Shown: positions 51,405 to 60,429, numbered from the stretch's first letter. The stretch is DNA of 64,000 nucleotides from Flavobacterium sp. (GCA_023259675.1 JALRGT010000012.1:22835-86834), one strand, 5' to 3'. Notes: generated by a model not told the origin, from the sequence alone. A program made the numbers and translations.

Positions 51405-52334
51405 ATGTTTGTAGAACAAGGAGTTAAAGAAGAAAATAGGTTTTGGAAGTATTTAATCGGTTCGGTGGTAATTATAATTTCCTCCTTCGTCGGGCAGATT
51501 CCAATGGTAGTTGGTTTTTTATTTGGCACAACGGTACAAGGTAAAATATATCCGACGAATAGCGAGGAGATGATGCATTTTTTTGAACCTAACATGACTT
51601 TGTTTTTGATACTGATTTCATTTGTTTTTACACTGATTAGTATTTATTATGTGGTGCGCTATTTGCACAATCAAACGATGCTATCTATTACAACTTCAAG
51701 AAAAAAAATAGATTGGAATAGAGTGTTTTTTTCATTTAGTATCTGGGCTTTCTTTACGATTATTTCGACATTAATTTTCTATTTCAACAATCCCGATAAT
51801 TTTGAAATTAATTTTAAACTGATTCCGTTTGTTATTTTGGTAATTATAGGTGGTTTACTAATTCCTGTTCAAACCAGTGTGGAAGAATTAGTTTTTAGAG
51901 GTTATTTAATGCAAGGATTTGCCAATTTGGCCCAAAACAAATGGTTTCCTTTGCTGATGACTTCAATTATTTTTGGTGCGATGCATTTTTTAAATCCAGA
52001 AGTGACCAAAATGGGAAATATTATTTTTGTGTACTACATTGGAACGGGACTGTTTTTGGGTGTGTTGACTTTAATGGATGAAGGGTTGGAATTGGCATTA
52101 GGATTTCATGCAGCCAATAATTTGGTCAGTGCCTTATTAATAACATCAGATTGGTCGGCTTTTCAAACGCATTCCATTCTGAAAGATGTCTCGGAGCCTA
52201 ATGCTGGTGTCGACGTGATCTTTCCCGTAATTGTAATTTACCCTATTCTGTTATATATTTTTAGTAAGAAATACAATTGGACTAATTGGATTGAAAAACT
52301 TACAGGTAAAATTGAAATTTTTAAATCTGAATAA
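51405..52334 (+). CDS. CPBP-family intramembrane metalloprotease
   Basis: A 309-residue multi-helix membrane protein of the CPBP/Rce1 (Abi) family. The catalytic glutamates are in VEELVFRGYLMQG (EExxxR), and the histidines in FGAMHFLNP and GFHAANN. Family members cleave prenylated or other membrane peptides or act in self-immunity; the partner here is unknown. It is 20 bases upstream of menE and probably co-transcribed. Confidence 0.85.
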   Translation: MFVEQGVKEENRFWKYLIGSVVIIISSFVGQIPMVVGFLFGTTVQGKIYPTNSEEMMHFFEPNMTLFLILISFVFTLISIYYVVRYLHNQTMLSITTSRKKIDWNRVFFSFSIWAFFTIISTLIFYFNNPDNFEINFKLIPFVILVIIGGLLIPVQTSVEELVFRGYLMQGFANLAQNKWFPLLMTSIIFGAMHFLNPEVTKMGNIIFVYYIGTGLFLGVLTLMDEGLELALGFHAANNLVSALLITSDWSAFQTHSILKDVSEPNAGVDVIFPVIVIYPILLYIFSKKYNWTNWIEKLTGKIEIFKSE

Positions 52335-52354
52335 TTATAATAAAAAATCCAGTA

Positions 52355-53407
52355 ATGAGAAAAATAACCTATAAAAATGTCCACAATTATTTTAAATTGA
52401 ATGGAATTCATCTCAATAAGAAGGAATTATGTACAGTTGCTTATTATTTGATTAAGGAAGGTGAAGCGTTTGAAAAATCGATTGGAGACTTCTTGTTGGA
52501 TTGGTTTGATGAGAAACCGTTTATCGATTTGCAAACTTCAGGTACAACCGGAACGCCTAAACAGATTCGTGTCAACAAGCAATCGATGGTAAATTCGGCT
52601 TTGGCGACAGGAGATTTTTTTGGATTACAACCGGGTGACAAAGCGCTGTATTGCTTACCAACCCAATATATTGCAGGGAAAATGATGTTGGTGCGAAGTT
52701 TTATTTTGGGATTGGACATCGATTTTGTTGCTCCAAGTTCTTCCCCTTTAGCCAGAAATGAGACTAAATATGATTTTGTTGCCATGGTTCCGTTGCAGGT
52801 TCAAAATTCATTAAAAGAATTGAAAAATGTAAAAAAAATGATTGTTGGCGGAGCAAAAATGAGTCCGGCTCTCGAGAAAAGTCTGTCTAAAGTTCCTACT
52901 GAAGTATATGAAACCTACGGAATGACTGAAACATTAACACATGTTGCAGCCAAAAAGATTGGGGAAAAAGCATTCACGGTTTTGCCTCATGTAGAGATTG
53001 AGAAAGACGATAGAAATTGTCTGGTGATTCATGCTCCAAATATTGTAGAAAATCCAATTGTCACCAATGATTTGGTCGAAATTCTAAATCATCGACAATT
53101 TGTTTTTTTAGGGCGTGTTGACAATGTGGTTAATAGTGGTGGAATTAAATTGATTCCGGAACAGATAGAAGACAAGTTAGCCGGTAAAATACAGTCTCCT
53201 TTTTTTGTGGGAGGAATTCCAGACGCTACATTGGGAGAAAAATTAGTTTTGGTAATTGAAGGAGAGAAAAAGAATGCTTTAGATGATTCAGTTTTTGATA
53301 AATTGGATAAATATGAAAAACCAAAACAGATTTTTAATGTTCCTCAATTTAGTTTAACCGAAAATGGAAAAATTAAAAGGAAAGAAATCTTAAAGAGCAT
53401 TTCGTAA
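52355..53407 (+). CDS. menE: O-succinylbenzoate-CoA ligase, short form
   Basis: A 350-residue AMP-forming acyl-CoA ligase that activates o-succinylbenzoate in menaquinone synthesis. The phosphate-binding loop is TSGTTGTPK, and later blocks are YETYGMTETLTHVA and FLGRVDNVVNSGGIKLIPEQIE. The protein is shorter than typical ANL enzymes because the N-terminal part is reduced, as is usual for MenE of Bacteroidota. No other men gene is in the window. It is transcribed with the CPBP gene and ends at a terminator. Confidence 0.85.
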   Translation: MRKITYKNVHNYFKLNGIHLNKKELCTVAYYLIKEGEAFEKSIGDFLLDWFDEKPFIDLQTSGTTGTPKQIRVNKQSMVNSALATGDFFGLQPGDKALYCLPTQYIAGKMMLVRSFILGLDIDFVAPSSSPLARNETKYDFVAMVPLQVQNSLKELKNVKKMIVGGAKMSPALEKSLSKVPTEVYETYGMTETLTHVAAKKIGEKAFTVLPHVEIEKDDRNCLVIHAPNIVENPIVTNDLVEILNHRQFVFLGRVDNVVNSGGIKLIPEQIEDKLAGKIQSPFFVGGIPDATLGEKLVLVIEGEKKNALDDSVFDKLDKYEKPKQIFNVPQFSLTENGKIKRKEILKSIS

Positions 53408-53432
53408 GGGATTTGTTTAAGAAAATGCAAAT

Positions 53433-53470
53433 AAAAAGAGGCTGCTTCGAGTGAGACAGCCTCTTTTTTT
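53433..53470. terminator. Bidirectional terminator between menE and doxX
   Basis: AAAAAGAGGCTG and CAGCCTCTTTTT form a perfect 12-bp stem with a 12-base loop, flanked by A-rich and T-rich runs. It serves both convergent genes. Confidence 0.92.
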
Positions 53471-53478
53471 CATGGTTC

Positions 53479-53901
53479 TTATTTGTTCATTTTGAAATAA
53501 TAATCGGCGGAATGTTTACCGCTGCCATAAAATAAGAAAAAGATACAAAACAAAAGAATCACGATTGCCAACAATAAATTTTGAGAATGCATTTCGCCCA
53601 TAAAATTCACTAAAATAGCACCCATTAATATCGGTAGTTGAGCTATAATGGCCCATCTGGTAAGTAAACCAAAAGCAATCATTATACCTCCAACCATGTG
53701 TGCCGGAGCAATATAATGAATAAGGAACATACCACCACCAATTTGGTCTATCGGTGATATTAAGTCAACCAAATACTGGATATTGGTAATAAAGTTAACA
53801 CCTTTAAAGAATAAAAAAACACCTAATGCAATTCGGACAAAATCTAAAGTCAAATACGTATGAGCATTAGCCCATTTGTTTAAGTTTTTTACTGTTATCA
53901 T
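53479..53901 (-). CDS. DoxX-family membrane protein
   Basis: A 140-residue protein with four predicted helices, in the DoxX superfamily (LDFVRIALGVFLFFKGVNFI, AHMVGGIMIAFGLLTRWAII). Members are small membrane proteins associated with redox or quinone stress, but most have unknown function. It is monocistronic, with a convergent terminator at its end. Confidence 0.82.
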   Translation of the reverse strand: MITVKNLNKWANAHTYLTLDFVRIALGVFLFFKGVNFITNIQYLVDLISPIDQIGGGMFLIHYIAPAHMVGGIMIAFGLLTRWAIIAQLPILMGAILVNFMGEMHSQNLLLAIVILLFCIFFLFYGSGKHSADYYFKMNK

Positions 53902-54482
53902 AACGCATAAGTTTAAAAGATAGTTGTACTAAGTTAATGATTTTAAATTAGATATGATTATTTAGGAGCGTGTTTTTTTTATCTGTTTGATTCTTTTAAA
54001 TTCTATACAAATACTGTCGCTTAAATTTTGTCGCTCTTGATTATTTCTAATTAACTTTTATTGTTCCGGTCACTATTATTTCTTTTTTGAACATCCCATT
54101 CTTCTTAAATGGGTTTAATTATTGGAGTTCTTAATTGATTTATTGCTTTTATACCTTGTTTTTTCAATCAATTTGATTTTAATTAAATAGTAGTCTTTTT
54201 GATACGTACTTGTACTTATTTTCTATGCGGATAAACTAACTTTTGATACTGAGTAAAATACGTGTAAAAATCAACATCCTTCAAGCCTGTTTCTCAATAC
54301 TATAAACCAAAAGAGGGGTTTCTTATTGTGATTTTTTTTTATGTCGTATGATAAATGAAAAATAAGAATATTACCCGATTTTATTGCTATTGTAATTTAA
54401 GGACAAGAATTAATGAAGTCCGTAATTTAAGTAATTTACTAATTTTAGCAGCTTTTTTTATGTAATAAAACATATTTTAGGC
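53902..54482. other. Long AT-rich spacer upstream of the globin operon
   Basis: No supported gene on either strand. Contains a small hairpin (CCCATT / AATGGG near 54,089-54,108), too weak to call a terminator. The length is unusual for this chromosome, and it could hold a small RNA or a decayed gene that I cannot recognise. Confidence 0.5.
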
Positions 54483-54569
54483 TGTCAATAGTTGACAAAA
54501 TTCGGGTGTAAAAAATGACTTAAAGCGAATCATTGGCAAGGTTTAAAAGATATAGTTCTCATAATTTTG
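54483..54569 (+). promoter_or_regulatory. Palindromic operator and promoter of the globin operon
   Basis: TGTCAA-TAG-TTGACA is a perfect 6-bp inverted repeat (54,483-54,497). TAATTTTG at 54,562-54,569 matches the -7 consensus, with no TTG at 20 bases. The palindrome centre is about 72 bases upstream of the -7 box, a distance compatible with activator binding. The protein is unknown; a Crp/Fnr-type regulator is one guess. Confidence 0.5.
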
Positions 54570-54635
54570 AAAAAACAACGTATGGTACTTAGGTAAATAT
54601 ACGTAACGACGTTAAACTCTTAAATAAATCAAATT

Positions 54636-55049
54636 ATGGAACCAAAAACAATCACATTAGTACAAGAATCTTTTGAAAAAGTAAAACCAATTGCATCAAC
54701 AGCGGCTAAAATATTTTATACTAAATTATTTGAACTGGATCCGGCGCTCAAACCGCTTTTCCCGTCAAATGATGAAGATATGGTTATCCAAGGAAATAAG
54801 TTGATGGTGATGTTGTCCAGTGCGGTAGCTGGTTTGAGTAATTTGGAGATGTTAATTCCTGTGCTACAGAATTTAGGAAAACGTCACGTAGAATACAAAG
54901 TAGAGCCTTTTCATTATCAAACGGTAGGGGAAGCCTTGTTAGGAACGTTAGCAGTTGGTTTAGGGGATGATTTTACGCCCGAAGTTAAAGAGGCTTGGAC
55001 CAATGTTTATGGTACCATGTCAAGCGTAATGATTGATGCATCTTATTAA
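54636..55049 (+). CDS. Single-domain bacterial globin
   Basis: A 137-residue globin of the single-domain Vgb/flavohaemoglobin-like class. The proximal histidine is H84 in NLGKRHVEYKV, and the distal E-helix region has Q52 (MVIQGNKLM). It carries no reductase domain, unlike Hmp, but an FAD/NAD(P)H reductase is encoded three genes downstream, so the pair could act as a two-component dioxygenase or NO-binding system. It is the first gene of a five-gene operon with a palindromic site upstream. Confidence 0.92.
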   Translation: MEPKTITLVQESFEKVKPIASTAAKIFYTKLFELDPALKPLFPSNDEDMVIQGNKLMVMLSSAVAGLSNLEMLIPVLQNLGKRHVEYKVEPFHYQTVGEALLGTLAVGLGDDFTPEVKEAWTNVYGTMSSVMIDASY

Positions 55050-55075
55050 TATAATTCATTTAAAATATACTTATT

Positions 55076-55903
55076 ATGAAAAATAGATTTCAAAACATAG
55101 TTTTAAAATTAGTGGTTTTTACATTCATGATTACGATTATCAATGCCTGTGGTGGTGTGTCAGAAGAAAAAGATTCCGCTGCAGATTCCGAAAATGTTTT
55201 CTCGGTTAATCAAGTTTTAGAAATGGTTGCCAACGAGAATGATGTAACCAGAACTTTATACACGAAAGCGATTGTTGGAGCAGGGAAAAAACAAGGAATG
55301 AAGTTTGACGAAGACTGGAGAAAAAATGAAGTGGAAGCAGGTCCTTTACCAGCACTTTTTCTGAGAGGGATTGCCACCAGTATTAAAAAAGGGGAGGTTC
55401 CATTAGGATTGTATTTAGGTTCTGATTTTCCGGTTAATAAAGCCAACAAGTTGAAAGGGACACAGGCTGAATTATTTGAATTGATTAAAAAAGATCAAAA
55501 ACCTCAATTCTTTTATGATAAAGAACAAAATTTACATACCGCCATGTTTGCAGATTTAGCCAGTGCCGATGCTTGTGTGACTTGTCATAATAATCACAAA
55601 CAAACGACTAAAAGTGACTGGAAATTAGGCGATGTTATGGGGTCGACCACTTGGCAGTACCCTTCTGATTCTTTGAGTTATAAAGGAGCTATTGCAGTGT
55701 TGAATGCGTATTCTAAAGGGACTATTGATACTTATAAAGAATATTTGGCAGAGGTATCTACGTTTAAAGAAAGTGAAAAACCGGAAATAGGAACAAAATG
55801 GCCTTCACAAGGAAAATATTTGCCAACTCCAGAAGTGTTTTTAGACAGTGTTAAAAAACTGACGGCGTACCATACCATGAAGAAATTGGTTCTGGCCAAA
55901 TAA
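55076..55903 (+). CDS. Haem-binding lipoprotein, DUF3365 (Tll0287-like)
   Basis: A 275-residue lipoprotein (lipobox INAC, Cys25). The mature region carries one c-type haem motif, CVTCH at residues 167-171, with the surrounding pattern ASADACVTCHNNH and KSDWKLGDVMG, as in DUF3365/Tll0287-type sensor-like haem proteins. It should face the periplasm. It starts 26 bases after the globin stop codon and is probably part of the electron chain or a periplasmic sensor in this operon. Confidence 0.82.
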   Translation: MKNRFQNIVLKLVVFTFMITIINACGGVSEEKDSAADSENVFSVNQVLEMVANENDVTRTLYTKAIVGAGKKQGMKFDEDWRKNEVEAGPLPALFLRGIATSIKKGEVPLGLYLGSDFPVNKANKLKGTQAELFELIKKDQKPQFFYDKEQNLHTAMFADLASADACVTCHNNHKQTTKSDWKLGDVMGSTTWQYPSDSLSYKGAIAVLNAYSKGTIDTYKEYLAEVSTFKESEKPEIGTKWPSQGKYLPTPEVFLDSVKKLTAYHTMKKLVLAK

Positions 55904-55945
55904 GCATTAAACATCTATTTTGTATCGTTAAAATTATAATTAAAA

Positions 55946-56422
55946 GTGAGAAATACCAAGTCAACCACTATTGGTCTGTTGCTACTATCTCTATTCTTAT
56001 TTCAGTATGTACTGAATTTAAGATGGGAATGGCTGTTTGACCTGCAACAACAGGAAATGTTCAAAAGGTGGTCAGGCTTTGGATTAGGATTATTTATTCT
56101 ATTTCAATGGTTGTTAACCTTTAGTAGAGTGATTAAAAAGTTTAAGAAATATTCTTTTAAAGTCACAAATCTTCATAAGTGGATTGGAGCCATAAGTCCG
56201 TTGTTTTTTTACATTCATAGTATGGAATTGGGGTATGGCTATTTGACTTTACTCGCTTATGTTTTTCTGATTAATACTTTAATTGGGTATTTTAATCTGG
56301 ATGTAATTAAGTCCACTAATGAAACTTTGTTCAAAGGCTGGATGATCGTTCACGTGGCATTTTCCTTTATTGTGACAATACTTTTGGTTTTTCATGTTGC
56401 GGTTGTTTTTTACTACAAATAA
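55946..56422 (+). CDS. Two-haem ferric-reductase-like membrane protein
   Basis: A 158-residue membrane protein with four predicted helices, starting at GTG. H77 and H91 in one helix and H136 and H150 in another form two pairs, each separated by 13 residues. This HX13H pattern is the haem-binding signature of the ferric reductase/NOX transmembrane domain. It has no FAD domain of its own; the next gene encodes one. The position of the pairs predicts haems near opposite membrane faces, so electrons can cross the membrane. Confidence 0.8.
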   Translation: MRNTKSTTIGLLLLSLFLFQYVLNLRWEWLFDLQQQEMFKRWSGFGLGLFILFQWLLTFSRVIKKFKKYSFKVTNLHKWIGAISPLFFYIHSMELGYGYLTLLAYVFLINTLIGYFNLDVIKSTNETLFKGWMIVHVAFSFIVTILLVFHVAVVFYYK

Positions 56423-56476
56423 TGTGTTGAGATTATTTTAAAACACGAGTTGCCAAATATTATTAAAAAGAAATAA

Positions 56477-57505
56477 ATGAAGTTAGTAGTAAAGGATATA
56501 AAAAGAGAAACAAAAGAAGCGGTAAGTATCTATTTTAAAAACGGCAATTTTTTCAATAAATTGAAATACAAACCGGGACAGTTTTTAACCTTATACGTTC
56601 CAGTCAATGGTAAAATAGAAAAGCGATTGTATTCTTTTAGCAGCAATCCGTACACCGATAAGGATTTAAAGATTACCGTTAAAGAAGTAGAAAACGGATT
56701 AGTTTCTAAATATTTATGCAATGGGGTAAAAATTGGAGACCAATTTGAAATTGAGAAACCCCAAGGCAGTTTTTTTGTTGAACCCAATAAAAAGGACCAA
56801 AAACAATATGTGCTTTTTGCGGGAGGAAGCGGAATAACACCTGTTTTATCAATAATTAAATCGGTGTTGACCAATGAACCCATGTCTAAAGTACTCCTTG
56901 TTTATGCCAATAAAAACAAAGAATCCATTATTTTTCATGAGGAAATTAATGCCTTGTTTGATGAATATCCAAACACTTTCAAAGTGGAGCATATCTTATC
57001 CGAAAATAATGAAACAAAAGAAAATTATCATTCTGGTTTAGCCAGTAATGTGCTTTACATCAAGATATTTAACAAACACAATCTTTTATTCGAAAATAAC
57101 ATTTATATGATTTGTGGCCCTTTTGGTTATATGGAAAAGACCAAAGAAATTTTAAGCTTAAATAAAGTCGAAAGGAAAGATATTTTAGTGGAGGTTTTTA
57201 AAAGTCCGGAGGTAAAAGTGTACGGAAAAGATCGTGTAAGCGATGTGGAAATTATCTTTAAAGGGCAAACCCATAAAATAAAAGTGCCGGGAAATAAATC
57301 AATTCTAAGTGTGGCCATGTCAAATAATATTGCCTTGCCATATTCTTGTAGGTCTGGTATGTGCTCCACCTGTAAAGGAGTTTGTGTTTCTGGTACTATC
57401 GAAATGACAGAAGGCCATTTTTTGGAAAAACCTGAAGTGGATAATGGTAAAATACTAACCTGTATCAGTTATCCAAAAAGTGAACAAGTAACTATTCAAA
57501 TATAA
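56477..57505 (+). CDS. FAD/NAD(P)H reductase with C-terminal 2Fe-2S ferredoxin domain
   Basis: A 342-residue cytoplasmic flavoprotein. FAD-binding domain with RLYSFSS, NAD(P)-binding domain with AGGSGITPVLS and MICGPFGYM, and a C-terminal plant-type ferredoxin domain with CRSGMCSTCKG plus a distal cysteine (ILTCISYP). The architecture matches Hcr/PaaE/phenol-hydroxylase-type reductases. It probably passes electrons from NAD(P)H to the membrane protein encoded immediately upstream or to the globin. It is a separate polypeptide, in contrast to NOX and Hmp. Confidence 0.88.
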   Translation: MKLVVKDIKRETKEAVSIYFKNGNFFNKLKYKPGQFLTLYVPVNGKIEKRLYSFSSNPYTDKDLKITVKEVENGLVSKYLCNGVKIGDQFEIEKPQGSFFVEPNKKDQKQYVLFAGGSGITPVLSIIKSVLTNEPMSKVLLVYANKNKESIIFHEEINALFDEYPNTFKVEHILSENNETKENYHSGLASNVLYIKIFNKHNLLFENNIYMICGPFGYMEKTKEILSLNKVERKDILVEVFKSPEVKVYGKDRVSDVEIIFKGQTHKIKVPGNKSILSVAMSNNIALPYSCRSGMCSTCKGVCVSGTIEMTEGHFLEKPEVDNGKILTCISYPKSEQVTIQI

Positions 57506-57515
57506 AAATCTAAGT

Positions 57516-58229
57516 ATGCTGAAAGTTAGCCCATTAAGAAAAAGACAATTTATAGGAGGAATTATCGGTTTGTCTCTGGGAGCTTTTCTTTTCTTTTTTC
57601 TTACGCTTGATTCTTCAGAAGAATATATTTCTCTGGGGCCAATGAATTCAGGTCATGCCGATTTTTCTTGTGTGGCCTGCCATGCGGATGCCAAGGGGAA
57701 TTTATCCCAACAATTACAATCTAATTTTGAACATCTAATTGGGATGAGAAAAAAGGGCGTTGATTTTGGTTCTAAAGATGTGGATGCCAATACCTGCTTA
57801 GCCTGCCATGATAGACCCAATGACCGCCATCCTACATATCGGTTTTCGGAACCAAAGTTTAAGGAAGCAATCCAACACATAGACGCGACCACCTGTATTA
57901 CTTGCCATACAGAGCATAAAGGTGAACGAGTTACCATTGCATCTGTTGAAATGAATTATTGTATGAATTGCCATAAAGATTTGAAAGTCGAAGAGGATCC
58001 CGTTGATGTTTCCCATGAGGAACTGATTGCCAAAAAACAGTGGTTCAGTTGTATTCAATGCCATGATTTTCATGGAAACCATACTTATAAAGTGGCGACA
58101 AAAATAAAAGACACCATCCCGATGAATGTCATTCAAACCTATCTAAAAGGGGGTAAAGATCCTTTTGGCAGCGAAAAAAAATACATTGGTTTATCGCAGT
58201 CTGAATGGTTGAAAAAAATGAAGCACTAA
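57516..58229 (+). CDS. Membrane-anchored pentahaem cytochrome c
   Basis: A 237-residue protein with one N-terminal anchor helix (IIGLSLGAFLFFFLTL) and five CxxCH haem sites: CVACH, CLACH, CITCH, CMNCH and CIQCH. Several histidines between them could give bis-His ligation. It resembles NapC/NirT- or cytochrome c3-like carriers, but the total of five sites and the C-terminal extension (GKDPFGSEKKYIGLSQSEW) are not standard. It starts 10 bases after the reductase and probably takes electrons from the membrane haem protein to a periplasmic acceptor. Confidence 0.88.
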   Translation: MLKVSPLRKRQFIGGIIGLSLGAFLFFFLTLDSSEEYISLGPMNSGHADFSCVACHADAKGNLSQQLQSNFEHLIGMRKKGVDFGSKDVDANTCLACHDRPNDRHPTYRFSEPKFKEAIQHIDATTCITCHTEHKGERVTIASVEMNYCMNCHKDLKVEEDPVDVSHEELIAKKQWFSCIQCHDFHGNHTYKVATKIKDTIPMNVIQTYLKGGKDPFGSEKKYIGLSQSEWLKKMKH

Positions 58230-58233
58230 ATGG

Positions 58234-58329
58234 TTTGTAATACCGAGATTTCGCATTTTTCCGAATAGTTATTGATTTAAATGAAGTAATCCTAGTGTTT
58301 TTAGGACAATCCGTATGGAGTATTACAAA
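58234..58329. repeat. Widely spaced 10-bp inverted repeat at convergent gene ends
   Basis: TTTGTAATAC (58,234-58,243) and GTATTACAAA (58,320-58,329) are perfect inverted arms with a 76-base spacer. They lie between the pentahaem cytochrome and CHAD genes and overlap the CHAD stop codon. It may form a long terminator hairpin; no T-run follows. Confidence 0.5.
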
Positions 58330-59078
58330 GCATTGAATTGTCTTTTTTCTTTTTCATTTAGTATTGAAATATATTCCTCGGTTTTTGGAGAGAAAGGTAG
58401 ATTAGAAATAAATTGAATGGCCGAAAAGGTATCGTGCCACTTGCCAATTTTTTTTTGTTGCTTGTTAAAGGCGGCAAAATCCAGTTCGATCTTTTTTTGT
58501 AATTCTTCGGGCAGGATATTATAGACATACATCATTTTTTTTATTTTTATCCTAAACTGATGCATTCCTTCTCGGTCTTTGTTCTTTAATTCGTTATTTG
58601 CTTTTTGACGCTCTTTTTTAAAATATTTTTTGATCGTTTTTTTGTCGGGAAGTATTTTAGGTAAAGTAACCTCTTCTCTAAAATACTTTACATATTTAAT
58701 GTAAAGAGGAATGTTTTTTATAAACTTTTTCACTTTACTGTTTTCTTTCTTTTTTAAACGAGCTATGAGTTTTTTTGGAAATTGTGGAAATGTATGGAGC
58801 AATTTGATGTTAATTTGGATCTCCCGCATTTTTCCTGCTTTATTGAATATGGGATTTAATTCATTCGTATAAAAACTTTCGTTGTAAATCGCTTCGGCAA
58901 AGGAATATATTGCTTTTATTTTTTTAATATCCAGTCTAATATGATGCAGACGTTCGGCCTCATTGTCTTCCATATAAGCGTTCAGCTGTTGTTCAACTGA
59001 TTTAAGGTAGCACCAAACATAATGATTTAATACGTCTATTTCCATTAGATTTTTATTGGTAATGGTTTTTTTGGACAC
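58323..59078 (-). CDS. CHAD-domain protein
   Basis: A 251-residue cytoplasmic protein with two helical repeats of the CHAD type. Conserved histidines and basic residues are in HHIRLDIKKIKAIYSFAE and GMHQFRIKIKKMMYVYNIL, and the closing block is KKIGKWHDTFSAIQFI. CHAD domains bind polyphosphate through their basic surface; it is rich in lysine here. No CYTH domain or polyphosphate kinase lies nearby. The start is the ATG at 59,078. Confidence 0.8.
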   Translation of the reverse strand: MSKKTITNKNLMEIDVLNHYVWCYLKSVEQQLNAYMEDNEAERLHHIRLDIKKIKAIYSFAEAIYNESFYTNELNPIFNKAGKMREIQINIKLLHTFPQFPKKLIARLKKKENSKVKKFIKNIPLYIKYVKYFREEVTLPKILPDKKTIKKYFKKERQKANNELKNKDREGMHQFRIKIKKMMYVYNILPEELQKKIELDFAAFNKQQKKIGKWHDTFSAIQFISNLPFSPKTEEYISILNEKEKRQFNAL

Positions 59079-59228
59079 AAATTATTCCCCGGTTTGTATC
59101 ATTGGTACATCTAAAAATATCTCAATGTGATTTATAGGAATGGATTAAATATAAGTAATTTAGATTAAAAATTAAGCTCATCTAGATTGAAAAAATTAGT
59201 GATTAAAAGATAAAGGAATATTAAAACT

Positions 59229-59337
59229 AACCCTTTGGGTGAAATTTTTAAAAACTGTTCTCGATACATTTTTTGTTGCGTTTTACTACACAAAAAACAC
59301 TCGAACTGACGTTTTTAGTAATTTCACACAAAGGGTT
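59229..59337. repeat. 109-base hairpin element with 27-bp imperfect terminal inverted repeats
   Basis: AACCCTTTGGGTGAAAT at the left and ATTTCACACAAAGGGTT at the right are inverted copies, extending to 27 bases with 3 mismatches. The interior is also partly self-complementary (TTTTTTGT / ACAAAAAA). It lies in the 360-base gap 59,079-59,438, which has no gene; the ORF-track frames here are by-products. It could be a MITE-like element or a large terminator. Confidence 0.7.
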
Positions 59338-59438
59338 AAGACTATTTCTAAAAAATCCAATTTTAAATTAGTTAGTGTTTGCTGTTTTCGAATGTATTTA
59401 GGCTTCTCCAAATTTTTAAACGAAATTATCAAAACGAA

Positions 59439-60356
59439 TTACCAAGACTCTTTCAGTTCTTTAATGACCTCAAATGCTTCGGTGTGGGTACGTTGAGAAA
59501 GCTTTGGTTCAATAATGCCGTGACCAGCTTCAACACCCACTTCTACAAATGTCATACTCCCAGGCTCAGGATTTATTGAAATACTTGCACTGCGATAAAG
59601 ATTCGGATTTACGATATAGTCCGTGTCAGGATCTACAATAAAAGTGTAGGAGCCGGGTGCTATCCGAATCTTGATATACGTCTGCCAACGTAACTGACCA
59701 ACTAATTGATTGGATAAAGAGATGTTTACAAATCTAGCGATACCAGCCGGTAGCTTTTTGGCAGGTTTAGACGACGCGATGTGGTACTGATAATCCCTTG
59801 GGCGGTAAAAATAAATGTAACTCTGTTCAGGAGTGGTGGATATTTCGACAAAAGTGCTACTGGGTTTCGGTAGTTCTATTCCTTTGGATTCTGCCCACTC
59901 GGATGCTCCAGACAACCAAGTTTTATCTTTGCCAACCGATGAACGTCCCCAATGTTTCATCGTATCATTTTGATCTAAAACGAAAAATAGCGCTTCTTTG
60001 GTTTCACTTTTAACGGTCATCATATTTCCCGAGTAATAGCCTCCTGCGATTACCATTGTCCCTGTTTTCTTTATTCGGCGTAGTCCGTAAACCAAGGTGC
60101 GTTGGTCTTCCAGCCATAAAGTAGCTGGTCCTAGATTCTCCAAAATGTCCTGTTTAGAGACGTTTTCTGATTGAAGGAATTCCAAGTTGGCATCGGTGAT
60201 ATTTTTCCCTTCTATAATTTTGGGTTTTGTCGGAACTGGAATTACGATACAACTTGAAGCGCACAATGCAATTAGAAAGCACCAAAAAGCTTTACTCAGC
60301 AAATTGGTATACGAAAGTCTAAAATTGAATATCGGTTTTGGTTTGATTGAAAGCAT
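59439..60356 (-). CDS. Lipoprotein with BamE-like and DUF2846-like parts
   Basis: A 305-residue lipoprotein (lipobox ASSC, Cys36). Residues about 55-125 look like a BamE/SmpA-type module (VSKQDILENLGPATLWLEDQRTLVYGL). The C-terminal half resembles DUF2846 domains (SYIYFYRPRDYQYHIASS, LRWQTYIKIRIAPGSYTFIV). The function is unknown, probably envelope-associated. The gene follows dlgD by 73 bases on the same strand. Confidence 0.65.
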   Translation of the reverse strand: MLSIKPKPIFNFRLSYTNLLSKAFWCFLIALCASSCIVIPVPTKPKIIEGKNITDANLEFLQSENVSKQDILENLGPATLWLEDQRTLVYGLRRIKKTGTMVIAGGYYSGNMMTVKSETKEALFFVLDQNDTMKHWGRSSVGKDKTWLSGASEWAESKGIELPKPSSTFVEISTTPEQSYIYFYRPRDYQYHIASSKPAKKLPAGIARFVNISLSNQLVGQLRWQTYIKIRIAPGSYTFIVDPDTDYIVNPNLYRSASISINPEPGSMTFVEVGVEAGHGIIEPKLSQRTHTEAFEVIKELKESW

Positions 60357-60429
60357 AATCTAAATCATTTGTTTTTTTGTGATAAAAAGAATGAGTCAGG
60401 AGACTTTGTTGCATCGTTTATATAAGGAT

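Noticed and set aside
54089-54108. CCCATT/AATGGG hairpin as a terminator
   Set aside because: The stem is only 6 bp, there is no T-run and no gene end is near.
59239-59579. Two plus-strand ORFs
   Set aside because: They run through the inverted-repeat element and antisense to the BamE-like gene, with no protein-like pattern.
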